Shown in pieces: positions 17,244 through 25,871 of a stretch of DNA of 64,000 nucleotides. Origin of the DNA: UBA1479 sp963976055 (GTDB lineage Bacteria > Pseudomonadota > Alphaproteobacteria > Rhodospirillales > Casp-alpha2). Made by a program: the position numbers and the translations under genes. The first letter of the stretch is position 1; every line of letters starts with the position of its first letter. The DNA lies in contig CAXBJB010000003.1 in assembly GCA_963976055.1 (NCBI GenBank), positions 248,001-312,000 on the forward strand, read 5' to 3'. A model generated the notes under the pieces. It worked only from the letters and a program-made list of their open reading frames with translations. It did not search any database and was not told where the DNA came from.

Positions 17244-17260
17244 ATGAAACCACATTTCAT
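17244..17260. promoter_or_regulatory. Candidate IclR operator in the divergent tauD-iclR promoter
   Basis: ATGAAA-CCACA-TTTCAT is a perfect 6-bp inverted repeat with a 5-bp spacer, in the 181-bp gap between the TauD-type gene and the IclR-type gene. Its size and TGAAA half-sites suit IclR-family operators. It lies 95 bp before the iclR start and 87 bp before the tauD start, so it could control both. The regulator assignment is inference from position. Confidence 0.5.
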
Positions 17261-17338
17261 CTGTTGAAACATAGGCATGTAACGGCATTCGGACACCGAC
17301 CCGCACGGGGCCGGGCCGGGGCCGAAAGGAAACCGCCC

Positions 17339-18127
17339 ATGGGGTCGTACAAGCCGGTGAATGCCGCCCTCCGGGGCCTCGACGTGCTGGCCGCCGTCAA
17401 CAAGCTGAAGGGCCGTGCGACCATCGGCGAACTGCACCGGGAAACGGGGCTCGACAAGGCGACCATCGTGCGCATGCTGGAAACCCTCATGCATGCGGGC
17501 TTCGTCGTGCGGGACGACCGCCACACGGCCTATGAAGTGACCGGCAAGACCCTGCTGCTGTGTTCGGGATACGACCGCCACCGTGCCGTCGGGCGCATCG
17601 TCGGCCCCATCATCGCGGCGTTCCGCAACCGCTTCGGCTGGCCGTCGGACGTTGCCATCTTCGACCACGACGCCATGGTGCTGATCGAATCCTCACGCGA
17701 CGCAGGCTCGATCCTGGTCAACCGGTTGCCGGGCTATCGCGCGCCGATGCTGGGGACCAGCCTGGGCCTGGCCTATCTCGCCTTCGCCAGCACCGAGGAG
17801 CGCGAAGAAGTGCTCGACCGCGTCACGGCGATGCCCGCGGTGTGGAACGAGATCGCTCGCGACCGGGCCAAGGCCGAGGACTATCTTGCCGGCATCCGCG
17901 ACCAGGGCTACGCCACCATGCACGACGAATACTCACGCACGGAATACGGCCGGCGCATCTCCACCATCGGCGTGCCGATCCTGGTGGGCGGCCGCTCCGT
18001 GGCCGCCATGAACGTGCTTTACCTAAAAAGCGCCCTGCCGGTGGCCGAAGCGCTCGCCACCATGGTCGCCCCCCTGAAGGCCTGCGCCGATGAGATCGCT
18101 GGTGCCCTGACGGCCGGCCCCGGCTGA
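17339..18127 (+). CDS. IclR-family transcriptional regulator
   Basis: The start MGSYKPVNAALRGLDVL at 17339 has AAGGA 10 bp upstream. The N-terminal winged helix is ATIGELHRETGLDKATIVRMLETLMHAGFV; the C-terminal effector domain carries ESSRDAGSILVNRLPGYRAPMLGTSLGLAYLAF and YSRTEYGRRISTIGVPIL, in good agreement with the IclR GAF-like domain. At 262 residues it has normal length. It is divergent from the TauD-type dioxygenase and is the obvious candidate to regulate the dioxygenase-MFS unit in response to its substrate. Confidence 0.92.
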   Translation: MGSYKPVNAALRGLDVLAAVNKLKGRATIGELHRETGLDKATIVRMLETLMHAGFVVRDDRHTAYEVTGKTLLLCSGYDRHRAVGRIVGPIIAAFRNRFGWPSDVAIFDHDAMVLIESSRDAGSILVNRLPGYRAPMLGTSLGLAYLAFASTEEREEVLDRVTAMPAVWNEIARDRAKAEDYLAGIRDQGYATMHDEYSRTEYGRRISTIGVPILVGGRSVAAMNVLYLKSALPVAEALATMVAPLKACADEIAGALTAGPG

Positions 18128-18149
18128 CCGGGATTACCGGTACACAGGT

Positions 18150-18500
18150 TCAGCCGGGGCGCTTGGCGGCGCTTATGCAGTCATAGAAGATGTGCTGCGC
18201 GTTGCCGCGCTGGGCTTCTTCCTCGTCCCAGGCCTGCTCGCGCATGGACAGCAGCGCTTCGATGCGCTGGTAGTCGCCGGTATCGGCAAGCTGGATGTTG
18301 ATCTGGTCGAGGGTCTGCTGGCGGGCGGCTTCGATGGAGGCCAGCAACTCCGCGTGGTCGGCCTTGCATTTGACGGCGGTGATGGAACCGCTTTCCGCCG
18401 TCGCCAGCCACAACGACAGCAGCAGCGCCACCGCAATCAGGGGGGCGGGGGCGCGGCGCCGGACCATCAGGTCCCAATCGTATTCCTGCCATCTGGACAT
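18150..18500 (-). CDS. Hypothetical membrane-anchored protein
   Basis: With the start MSRWQEYDWDL at 18500 the protein is 116 residues: a basic cytoplasmic start (MVRRRAPA), one transmembrane or uncleaved signal segment (LIAVALLLSLWLA), then a polar helical periplasmic part (ADHAELLASIEAARQQTLDQINIQLADTG, split over two helices) with two Cys (VKCKADH and FYDCISAAK) that could form a disulfide. No family is recognised. It is downstream of moaA on the same strand, separated by a large inverted repeat. Confidence 0.5.
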   Translation of the reverse strand: MSRWQEYDWDLMVRRRAPAPLIAVALLLSLWLATAESGSITAVKCKADHAELLASIEAARQQTLDQINIQLADTGDYQRIEALLSMREQAWDEEEAQRGNAQHIFYDCISAAKRPG

Positions 18501-18541
18501 GATGGAAACTCTATCGGGGTCTGGATAAGAAAGTAAAGAAA

Positions 18542-18611
18542 ACCACTGAGACGGTGAGGGAAACAACCTGAGAAAATCATTCTCTTCTCATCGTCTCACT
18601 GTCTCTGTGGT
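18542..18611. repeat. Nested inverted repeat between moaA and a small membrane gene
   Basis: Arms ACCACTGAGACGGTGAG (18542-18558) and CTCACTGTCTCTGTGGT (18595-18611) pair over 17 bp with two non-Watson-Crick positions, one a possible G-U in RNA. Inside, TGAGAA and TTCTCA form a second stem. There is no T-run, so it is not a standard terminator. It may be an extragenic palindromic element, a processing site or a weak attenuator. Confidence 0.6.
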
Positions 18612-18620
18612 GATACTTCG

Positions 18621-19619
18621 TCAACCGCCGGTAACGCTCATATGGCGGCTCACGGCCGGGCCGTCGCCGCGCCGTTCGATGACGAAATCGTGGCCCTTGG
18701 GTTTGCGGCCGATGGCTTCGTCGATGGCGGTTTCCAGCAACTCGTCGCCTTCGGAGGCGCGCAGCGGCGCGCGCAGGTCGGCGGCATCGTCCTGGCCCAG
18801 GCACATGTATAACGTGCCCGTGCAGGTCAGGCGCACGCGGTTGCAGCCTTCGCAGAAGTTATGGGTCAGCGGCGTGATGAAGCCGAGCTTCTGCCCGGTT
18901 TCCCGGACCTGGGTATAGCGCGCCGGGCCGCCGGTCTTGAACGGGATGTCCGTCAGGGTCCAGTTCGTTTCCAGGTTCTGGCGAACCTTCGATAAAGGCA
19001 GGTACTGGTCCGTGCGGTCCTGGTCGATTTCGCCCAAGGGCATGGTTTCGATCAGGGTCATGTCGAAGGCGTTCTCGCCGCAGTATTCGATCATGCGGTC
19101 CAGTTCGTCTTCGTTGAAATTCTTCAGCGCCACCGTGTTGATCTTCACGTGCAGCCCGGCTTTTTTCGCGGCGTCGATGCCGTCCAGCACCTTGTCCAGC
19201 TTGCCCCAGCGGGTGATCGCCTCGAACCGGTCGGCATCCAGGGTGTCGAGCGACACGTTGATGCGCCGGACCCCGGCATCGACCAGTTCGTCCGCGAAGC
19301 GCGCCAGCTGGGAGCCGTTGGAGGTCAGGGTCAGTTCTTCCAGGTCGCCGGTCTTCAGATGGCGGCCGAGGGATCGGATCAGCGACATGATGTTGCGGCG
19401 GACCAGCGGCTCGCCCCCGGTCAGGCGCAGCTTCTTCACGCCCTTGCGCACGAAGGCGGAACACAGGCGGTCGAGTTCCTCCAGCGACAGGATCTCCGCC
19501 TTGGGCAGGAAGGTCATGTCCTCCGCCATGCAGTACACGCAGCGGAAATCGCAGCGGTCTGTGACGGAAACGCGGAGGTAGGTCACCGCCCGTCCGAAGG
19601 GGTCGATCATGCCGGTCAT
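18621..19619 (-). CDS. moaA: GTP 3',8-cyclase MoaA
   Basis: MoaA is the radical SAM enzyme that starts molybdenum cofactor synthesis from GTP. The SAM cluster motif is RCDFRCVYC (Cys23, 27, 30) and the second, substrate-binding cluster is in FCEGCNRVRLTCTG near the C-terminus. LRLTGGEPLVRRN is the radical SAM GGE motif, and the protein ends in Gly-Gly as required for activity. The 332-residue length is normal. The start may instead be the ATG at 19610. Its location near mobA, fdhD and two molybdenum formate dehydrogenases fits the cofactor demand of this region. Confidence 0.97.
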   Translation of the reverse strand: MTGMIDPFGRAVTYLRVSVTDRCDFRCVYCMAEDMTFLPKAEILSLEELDRLCSAFVRKGVKKLRLTGGEPLVRRNIMSLIRSLGRHLKTGDLEELTLTSNGSQLARFADELVDAGVRRINVSLDTLDADRFEAITRWGKLDKVLDGIDAAKKAGLHVKINTVALKNFNEDELDRMIEYCGENAFDMTLIETMPLGEIDQDRTDQYLPLSKVRQNLETNWTLTDIPFKTGGPARYTQVRETGQKLGFITPLTHNFCEGCNRVRLTCTGTLYMCLGQDDAADLRAPLRASEGDELLETAIDEAIGRKPKGHDFVIERRGDGPAVSRHMSVTGG

Positions 19620-19805
19620 GGAGTCAGCCCAGTTTCGTCCTCAAGGTTTTGGTCCGCCCGGAGGCGGATGCCGACGGGGCCTATCGCCACCCGCGGCACC
19701 TTTAATCCTCTTGTCATAAAGATAGTAACGGCAAGGCCCCTTGTCGCCCCCAATTTTTATGAGGAATTCCGCAGGGTGGAAAGCCGCCGGGCCCCGGAAC
19801 CGGGC

Positions 19806-21917
19806 TCAACCTTCGTTGTCCGCGTCCGGCGCCAGGCCCTTGGCCCGCATGTCGGCGGCGGCCGCGGCGCGCATTTCCTCGCGTTCGTTCAGGTAATCCT
19901 GGGTCGTGCGGGTCATCGGCTTGGGTGCGCCGGCCAGCGGGTTGGCGACTTCGAACTGCACCATCACGCGGCAGTCGTCGCACATCTTGATGCGGTCCAG
20001 CGCAGCGCCCGGGAACATGGAATGGCCCTTCAGCTTGTTGGTCAGCTGATTGATGGTGGCGCGGGTGCCGTAGGGCTTGCCGCAGCGGATGCAGTGGAAG
20101 GGATCTTCCTCCTTCTGCACCCGGGGGCTCTTGGCCTCGTCCTTGAACGACAGGCGGGGGGTCAGGGTGATGACCTTTTCCGGGCAGGTCTTGGCGCACA
20201 GCCCGCACTGCACGCAGGCATCCTCGACGAACGACAATTGCGGTTTGTCCGGATTGTCGCGCAGGGCTCGGGCCGGGCAGGCGCCGACGCAGCTGAGGCA
20301 CAGCGTGCAGCCGGCGGCATCCACGGTCACCGTGCCGAAGGGGGCCCCCTTCGGCATGGCGATCTCGTCGACCTTGTTGGGGGCGCCGGCGTGAAGCGTG
20401 TCGAGCGCCAGACGCATGACCGCGCGCTTGCGCCCCAGCGGCAGGAAATCGCCCTGCGGCATGGCGGGCAGCTTGTCCAGGGACCACAGCGCATCCTCGA
20501 CCGCCGAGGGATCGTCCAGATGCAGATGCCGGATGCGGCCCGTGCCGTAGCCGAGTCCGTTCAGCACCGTGTCGGCGATGGCGATCTCGCCTTCCTGGGC
20601 CTGGGCCTCGGCGCGTTTCTTGGGCGGCAGGAGGATGAGACAGTGCGCGGCCCCGTAGGCGGCGGCCGACAGCAACAGGTCGAGGCCGACCTGCGTCACC
20701 TCGTTGACGGCGAAGGGAATGCAGTTCGCGGGCAGGCCGCGCCCCATGCGCGAAATCAGGCCGATGGCTTCCTCGCCCTGGTCGGCGTCGTGGACCAACA
20801 GGACCGGGTCCGTGCCGCCGGCTTTCGTGTAGGTGCGCAGCACCGTGCGCGCGCGCTTGAACAATTCGTCGCCCAGCGGCAAGGCGTAGGTCGCCGCCCC
20901 CGTCGGGCAGACCGAGGCGCAGACGCCGCAGCCGCCGCACAGGTAGGGGTCGATCTTGACCCGCTCGTTATCCGGCGTGATGGCCCCGGCGGGGCAGGTG
21001 TCGATGCAGCGCGAACAGCCGGTGATGCGGCTTCGGGAATGGGCGCAGATCTTGTCGTCGTAATCGACATAGCGGGGCTTTTCGAATTCGCCGACCATCT
21101 CCGTCATCTCGAAGATGGTTTCGGCGACCAGGGCCGGGTTGCCGCGGTCGGGGTTGTAATAGCCGTCGCGCTTGTCCGCGTGGGGGAACAGGGCCGGGCC
21201 GCCGCGCAGGTCCAGGATCAGGTCGCATTCGGAGGTTCCGGCCTGCGGCTCGCCTTCCCATTCCAGGGCGCCGCGCGAGGACGCCTTGGCCGGGATGAAG
21301 CCGGCGATGGCGACCTTGAACGCGCCCAGATGGCCCCCGGCGCCCGTGACCTTGCCCGCGAACACGGGAAATTCCATGACCGCCGGCGGCGGCACGTCCT
21401 TGGCCGCCTCCAGCACCAGGGTGACGTTCAGGCGCCCGGACAGCTTGCGCGCGGCCTCGACCGCGTCTTCGCCCTTGCCCAGCACCAGTGTCACGCCCTC
21501 GGACTTCATGGAGACGGAGCGCGCGCCCGCCAGGTCCATGGCGGCCTCGTTCAACAGGGCGGCCATCTTGGCGGTCAGGTTGGTCGACGCCTTCTTGTCC
21601 TTGGCGGCGTCGGACCAGCCGGCCTTTTCGCGGATGTTGGTGAAGGCGATGGCCGGGGCCGTGTCCATCTCGTCGATGGTTTCCAGAAACAGGGGCGCTT
21701 CCTGGGTGCAGGCGACCAAAAGGGTGTCCCCCGCCTGGCCGGCGATGCCCGCGACGCGCTGGAATTCCTCGACCTGGCGGCGGCACAGATGCGTCGCGAC
21801 CTTCAGATCGCCGTCGTCGCCGGGCCCCTGGCCACAGGCCTTGGCCAGGGCCTTGCCGTCGATGGACATGGTGCCTTCGCAGTCGCAGACCAGGACATGC
21901 TTCTGATTAAGCTTCAT
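19806..21917 (-). CDS. Multi-cluster 4Fe-4S ferredoxin protein of the formate dehydrogenase accessory group
   Basis: The 703-residue protein holds four ferredoxin-type [4Fe-4S] motifs in two pairs: Cys301/304/308 with the flanking Cys and Cys327/330/333/337, then Cys537/540/543/547 and Cys568/571/574/578. A C-terminal CxxC pair (Cys609/612 and Cys646/649) could bind zinc or a further cluster. The first 290 residues are an unfamiliar alpha/beta region starting VLVCDCEGTM. I know this protein type as a frequent neighbour of DUF3305, DUF3306 and TorD genes beside Tat-exported formate dehydrogenases in alphaproteobacteria, all of which lie 5-8 kb away here. It has no signal peptide, so it is probably a cytoplasmic electron carrier in enzyme maturation. 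Confidence 0.75.
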   Translation of the reverse strand: MKLNQKHVLVCDCEGTMSIDGKALAKACGQGPGDDGDLKVATHLCRRQVEEFQRVAGIAGQAGDTLLVACTQEAPLFLETIDEMDTAPAIAFTNIREKAGWSDAAKDKKASTNLTAKMAALLNEAAMDLAGARSVSMKSEGVTLVLGKGEDAVEAARKLSGRLNVTLVLEAAKDVPPPAVMEFPVFAGKVTGAGGHLGAFKVAIAGFIPAKASSRGALEWEGEPQAGTSECDLILDLRGGPALFPHADKRDGYYNPDRGNPALVAETIFEMTEMVGEFEKPRYVDYDDKICAHSRSRITGCSRCIDTCPAGAITPDNERVKIDPYLCGGCGVCASVCPTGAATYALPLGDELFKRARTVLRTYTKAGGTDPVLLVHDADQGEEAIGLISRMGRGLPANCIPFAVNEVTQVGLDLLLSAAAYGAAHCLILLPPKKRAEAQAQEGEIAIADTVLNGLGYGTGRIRHLHLDDPSAVEDALWSLDKLPAMPQGDFLPLGRKRAVMRLALDTLHAGAPNKVDEIAMPKGAPFGTVTVDAAGCTLCLSCVGACPARALRDNPDKPQLSFVEDACVQCGLCAKTCPEKVITLTPRLSFKDEAKSPRVQKEEDPFHCIRCGKPYGTRATINQLTNKLKGHSMFPGAALDRIKMCDDCRVMVQFEVANPLAGAPKPMTRTTQDYLNEREEMRAAAAADMRAKGLAPDADNEG

Positions 21918-22134
21918 AAGACCGGTGCTTCCCTATCCGGCGTCCTTCTTGGGACGCTCGTGCATTAGAACGTGTCATTCGTTTAGGCTATTTTATAGAG
22001 AATAAAAACGGTGGACGAGTAGGGGTATTCGCCTGCCCCGTCTGGGCCGTTTACATTCGAAATCCGAAACCCTAACTATGGGGAACCACCGGGGGTAAGG
22101 AAAAAAGCCCCGGACAGGGAGGAAAAGACAGGCC

Positions 22135-22437
22135 ATGGCTGACCGTATCGTATCCGGCAAGAACGGATTTTCCGTCGACGATTTCATGCTGGCCGCCCAG
22201 CGCGGCGACCGCGACACCCTTAAGCAGGCGTTGGACGCGGGCATGAAGATCAATGCCATCGACGCCCACGGCAATTCGGCCCTGATGTACGCGGCTGCGG
22301 CGGGGCAGACCAAGACCTGCCAATGGCTGATCGACCAGGGCATCGACAAGGGCACGGTGAACAACTGGGGCCTGGGCGCGCGCGACTGGTCCAAATGGTC
22401 GTCCAACGCCGACGACGTCCGCAAGCTGGTGTACTGA
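22135..22437 (+). CDS. Small ankyrin-repeat protein
   Basis: This 100-residue protein carries about two ankyrin repeats: DDFMLAAQRGDRDTLKQAL and the following DAHGNSALMYAAAAGQTKT, then CQWLIDQGIDKGTVNNWG. Ankyrin repeats mediate protein binding. The C-terminal WGLGARDWSKWSSNADDVRKLVY is Trp-rich. A strong ribosome binding site (GGGAGGAAAA) precedes the ATG. It is divergent from the ferredoxin gene and leads into a TetR gene 24 bp downstream; the partner protein is unknown. Confidence 0.8.
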   Translation: MADRIVSGKNGFSVDDFMLAAQRGDRDTLKQALDAGMKINAIDAHGNSALMYAAAAGQTKTCQWLIDQGIDKGTVNNWGLGARDWSKWSSNADDVRKLVY

Positions 22438-22461
22438 TCCAACTTCCAAGGGGAGGCGCCC

Positions 22462-23091
22462 ATGCGGGCACCCCGACGGAAATCCGGCACTCCGAAACCC
22501 GCCGAACCATCACCATCGGCGGACGCGATGCTTGACCGCGCGCTCGCCATGGCCGGGGACGAGGGGTGGGAGAATTTCCATCTCAGTAGCCTGGCAGGAG
22601 CCCTGGGCCTGTCCCCGGCGGAGTTCGCCCGTCATTTCCGTGATAAGAACGCCCTTGCCGACGCTTGGTTCGCCCGGGCGCGGGACTCCATGCTGGCGGC
22701 CCCGCCCCGGGGCTTCACGCGGCAACCGGTGAGGGACCGGCTGAATATCCTTTTGCTGCGCTGGTTCGATGCGCTGAGCCCCCACCATACGGTGACGGCG
22801 CAAATGCTGAGGGGAAAGCTCTGGCCCTTCCATCCGCATCATTACGTGCCGATGGTGTTCGACCTGTCGCGACTGATCCAATGGCTGCGCGACGCGGCGG
22901 GAATGACGGCCGGCGGCCGCCAGCGTCAGCTCGAGGAAATCGGCCTGACCCTGCTGTTTCTTGCCGTGCTGCGCCGATGGTGCCGCGACGGCAGCCCGGG
23001 CCAGGCGGAGACCCGAGCGTACCTCGCCCGACGGCTGGACCAGGCGGACGCTTGCGCGGAACGGTGGTTCGGGAACACGCCCGGCGCCTGA
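22462..23091 (+). CDS. TetR-type transcriptional regulator
   Basis: This 209-residue protein has a TetR-like N-terminus: MLDRALAMAGDEGWENFHLSSLAGALGLSPAEFARHFRDKNALADAW is split by a helix-turn-helix (LAGALGLSPAEFARHF). The helical C-terminal domain (RLNILLLRWFDALSPHH and VFDLSRLIQWLRDAAG) resembles the COQ9-like/TetR C-terminal group. A GGGGAGG ribosome binding site precedes the ATG. It lies between the ankyrin gene and the cupin gene on the same strand, and may regulate either. Confidence 0.72.
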   Translation: MRAPRRKSGTPKPAEPSPSADAMLDRALAMAGDEGWENFHLSSLAGALGLSPAEFARHFRDKNALADAWFARARDSMLAAPPRGFTRQPVRDRLNILLLRWFDALSPHHTVTAQMLRGKLWPFHPHHYVPMVFDLSRLIQWLRDAAGMTAGGRQRQLEEIGLTLLFLAVLRRWCRDGSPGQAETRAYLARRLDQADACAERWFGNTPGA

Positions 23092-23224
23092 GCCGAACAC
23101 GCAATTGTGACAAGTTCCCGCGCGGAAAAGGTGATTGTCCAGAGGTCCGGCTTGCCTGGACCCTGGGGCGGGGCCATGTTCGCCGGCAACATATCCCGTC
23201 ATGCCCGTAACGGAGGCACCACCG

Positions 23225-23878
23225 ATGAAACTTCATGCCGATCTGGCCTGCCCGGCCATCGTCGATTCAACCGCGCTTGCCTGGGTGCCGTCGCCGTCAC
23301 CCGGGGTTGAGCGCCGCCTGTTGGAACGCGACGGTGACGAGGTCGCCCGCGCGACCTCCATCGTGCGCTACGCCCCCGGTTCGGAATTTCCCACCCATCG
23401 TCACGGCGGCGGCGAGGAATTCATGGTTCTGGAAGGCGTGTTTTCAGACGAACACGGCGACTTTCCCGCCGGCACCTACGTGCGCAACCCGGTCGGCAGC
23501 AGCCATGCGCCCAAAACCGCGCCTGGCTGCACCATCTTCGTCAAGCTGCGCCAGATGGACCCCGACGACCAGACCCAGGTGACCATCGACACCAAGGCGG
23601 GGGACTGGGTCGTCGGCGACGTGCCGGGCCTGTTCCGCATGCCGCTCTACGAATATGGGGCGGAGCGCGTGTGGCTGACCAAGATGGGGGCGGGCTGCGC
23701 CGCGGCACCCCACAGCCATCCCGGCGGCGAGGAGGTCCTGGTTCTCGAAGGCAGCGTCGAGGACGAAAACGGCATTCACGGTAAGGGTACCTGGTTCCGC
23801 CTGCCGCCCGGCAGCTTTCATTCGCCGCGCACCGACGAAGGCTGTTTGCTCTGGGTCAAGCAGGGCCATCTGGGATAG
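23225..23878 (+). CDS. Double-cupin protein, ChrR-like
   Basis: Two tandem cupin domains are visible. The first has FPTHRHGGGEEFMVLEG and GTYVRNPVGSSHAP, the second PHSHPGGEEVLVLEG and GTWFRLPPGSFHSP; each matches the two cupin motifs with His and Glu metal ligands. This is the layout of ChrR-type anti-sigma cupins and of acetylacetone-cleaving or related dioxygenases. No sigma factor is adjacent, so a small-molecule enzyme or sensor role is equally possible. The ATG at 23225 has GGAGG 9 bp upstream. At 217 residues it consists of the two domains only. Confidence 0.82.
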   Translation: MKLHADLACPAIVDSTALAWVPSPSPGVERRLLERDGDEVARATSIVRYAPGSEFPTHRHGGGEEFMVLEGVFSDEHGDFPAGTYVRNPVGSSHAPKTAPGCTIFVKLRQMDPDDQTQVTIDTKAGDWVVGDVPGLFRMPLYEYGAERVWLTKMGAGCAAAPHSHPGGEEVLVLEGSVEDENGIHGKGTWFRLPPGSFHSPRTDEGCLLWVKQGHLG

Positions 23879-23924
23879 CCTCTCCAGTCATGCCGCTTCA
23901 CCACGGATAGGGAGGACGCCGCCG

Positions 23925-24215
23925 ATGGCCGCCTACGTGATTGCCCAGATCGACATCACCGATCCGCAAACCTTCAAGGAATACCAGGCCCTGGTGCCGG
24001 CGACGATCGCTGCTTACGGCGGCGAATACATCGTGCGCGGCGGCGAGCAGGTCGCGCTGGAAGGCTCAGAACCTTCCTCGCGCACGGTCGTCCTGCGGTT
24101 CCCGGATATGGCGGCGGCCAAGGCTTGGCACGCCTCGCCGGAGTACGAAAAGCCGCTGGCGATCCGCATGGCCTCGGCCACGGGTACGCTGCTGCTGGTC
24201 GATGGCGTAGACTAG
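23925..24215 (+). CDS. DUF1330 domain-containing protein
   Basis: The 96-residue protein fits DUF1330, a ferredoxin-like alpha/beta barrel dimer: AYVIAQIDITDPQTFKEYQALVPATIAAYGGEYIVRGG, read as separate strand and helix pieces, then SSRTVVLRFPDMAAAKAWHASPEY. Activity is not established for the family. A GGGAGG ribosome binding site lies upstream. Its TAG stop overlaps, by shared bases, the stop of the convergent AT-rich gene. Confidence 0.92.
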   Translation: MAAYVIAQIDITDPQTFKEYQALVPATIAAYGGEYIVRGGEQVALEGSEPSSRTVVLRFPDMAAAKAWHASPEYEKPLAIRMASATGTLLLVDGVD

Positions 24216-25078
24216 GTGTCGAAGATTGTTCCTTGATGCTGTTTAGTTTGAATGTGCTTTAGAACTTCTTCGATTGCGTACTCTGCCCTCAGCTCACCAT
24301 TTATGTTTTTTTGAGTTGCGCGTAACCGGACAAATAGCACGTCTCCGTTTGCGAAGCGTTCAGCTCCTTCGTGGACACTTCTGAGAAATTCTTCATCTTC
24401 AATTTTTATTGGGATTGTGCTTTTTCCATCGAAAAATCTCCACATTGCGTCTCCTTCGAGAACAACCGTGCGGATAGTCAAAAATACCTCTGACACATTT
24501 TCCAGGAGCGTTTCGCCAGTATCTATTGGCTGAAAAGCATCAGACTCACTCCGGTCGGCATGGGCAATTTCTTCATCGTTGGCAACGATTGAGATTTTGT
24601 CGGCTTCGAATTTCAGGGGTTCTTGCACAAATCGTCGAGTTGCTCTCCCCGTTATTGGGTTAAAAACAATATTAATCGTAGGTTGGTTAATAATTATAAT
24701 CGTGCCTTCATTGTTCTCTACGGCAACGCTTCCGTCACCAACATTTTTGACTGATTTTGGAGCTTCCCCTTGGAGGTGCTTGATTAGCTCGAATGCACTT
24801 TTTATTAGGTCGAGAAATTCTTTTGAGGAACTGGCTAAAATACCTAAAAATTCAGCGTTTTCAGGCTTTATCGCTTCATAAAAAATATCAATTAATATAG
24901 AGCCTTCTCGGACTCCTCTAACAACTGTTCTTATCTTCGGCTCATCACCGTGAACTGATCTACCAACTTGTTTGGTAAAATCTGCGAACCCTCTGATTGC
25001 ATTAGATAAGTGGTAGGCATCCATTTCACCACGCGTAATGTCGCGTCCGGAATATTTCAGCGTTAATGCTTGTTCCAT
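24212..25078 (-). CDS. AT-rich singleton hypothetical protein, probably acquired
   Basis: This 288-residue soluble protein starts at ATG 25078 with an AGGGGGG ribosome binding site; an in-frame ATG at 25123 has none. Base composition and codon use are clearly more AT-rich than all neighbours. The N-terminal third (LTLKYSGRDITRGEMDAYHL, then IRTVVRGVREGSILIDI) has alternating strands and helices; residues 75-105 form a hydrophobic helix; an Asn-rich stretch (NNEGTIIIINQPTINIVFNP) follows; the last 90 residues are again alpha/beta. No catalytic motif or membrane segment is seen. I recognise no named family. It ends exactly on the stop of the DUF1330 gene. Confidence 0.72.
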   Translation of the reverse strand: MEQALTLKYSGRDITRGEMDAYHLSNAIRGFADFTKQVGRSVHGDEPKIRTVVRGVREGSILIDIFYEAIKPENAEFLGILASSSKEFLDLIKSAFELIKHLQGEAPKSVKNVGDGSVAVENNEGTIIIINQPTINIVFNPITGRATRRFVQEPLKFEADKISIVANDEEIAHADRSESDAFQPIDTGETLLENVSEVFLTIRTVVLEGDAMWRFFDGKSTIPIKIEDEEFLRSVHEGAERFANGDVLFVRLRATQKNINGELRAEYAIEEVLKHIQTKQHQGTIFDT

Positions 25079-25253
25079 TTTCTGCTGCCCCCCTGATTTG
25101 AAACAGACAAAATTATCTATCACTGCTTGTAGTGAGATACGGGAGAATATCAGAAATACTTAATGCGACTTATGGAAAAATAATAACGCACATTTGCGAC
25201 CTTTAAGATCGGCCGCAACTCAGATGAAAGTACTTAATTTTCCCCAAGTCGCT

Positions 25254-25871
25254 TCAGCTTTTTTCTGCGCCGGTTTCGAGCACGTCGAGCCCGCGCGCCG
25301 TCAGGTGAAACACCACGTCCTGGCGCATGGTGATGGCCAGGGTTGCGTCCCCGTCTAGGCCCAGATAGCTGCGGATCAGGGTGCGGCCCGTGCCGCCGTG
25401 GCAGACCACGATCACGGGCCGTTCCGGGGCCAGGTCCAAAAGCCAGCTCCGCGCCCGGTCCATGACTTCGGCCAGGGTCTCGCCGCCGCCGGGCGGGCGG
25501 TGGCCCCAGGCGTCGGTGTCCATGCCAGCCAGTTCATCAGCGTCCCCGGCGCGGGTGATCTCGGGCCGGGTCATGCCTTCCCAGCGGCCGTAACCCTTTT
25601 CCTTCAGCCGCGCGTCGATGGTGAAGGCGCCTGGGTCGAGGCCCGCCGCGGCGGCGGCCAGGGCCGTCGTCTCGGCGCAGCGTCCGGCCGGGCTGCGGTA
25701 GAGCGCGAAGGGGGCGAGGGGGTGGAAACGGTCGGCCAGCAGCCGCCCGTAAGCCGCCGCCTGGGCCCGGCCCAATTCGGTGAGTGTCGAGTTGCCGTGG
25801 CCTTGGATGCGGCCCTCGCGGTTCCATTCGGTCTGGCCGTGGCGGATCAGGATGACGTCGGGGAAAGGCAT
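25254..25871 (-). CDS. Histidine phosphatase family protein
   Basis: The phosphoglycerate mutase-like (histidine phosphatase) family is shown by the catalytic LIRHGQTEWNREGRIQG near the N-terminus, where the His of RHG is phosphorylated, and by VIVVCHGGTGRTLIRSYLG, which supplies the second His. A middle KEKGYGRWEGMTRPEI carries the acid residue. At 205 residues it is the size of cofactor-dependent phosphatases such as CobC or GpmB-like enzymes; there are no cobalamin genes here, so the substrate is unknown. Confidence 0.92.
   Translation of the reverse strand: MPFPDVILIRHGQTEWNREGRIQGHGNSTLTELGRAQAAAYGRLLADRFHPLAPFALYRSPAGRCAETTALAAAAAGLDPGAFTIDARLKEKGYGRWEGMTRPEITRAGDADELAGMDTDAWGHRPPGGGETLAEVMDRARSWLLDLAPERPVIVVCHGGTGRTLIRSYLGLDGDATLAITMRQDVVFHLTARGLDVLETGAEKS

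Noticed and set aside
14941..17247. 768-residue open frame on the plus strand
   Set aside because: Antisense to the MFS transporter and TauD genes, and low-complexity Arg/Gly/Asp composition.
19149..21968. 939-residue open frame on the plus strand
   Set aside because: It is antisense to moaA and the multi-cluster ferredoxin gene, which have clear conserved motifs; high GC content gives long shadow frames.
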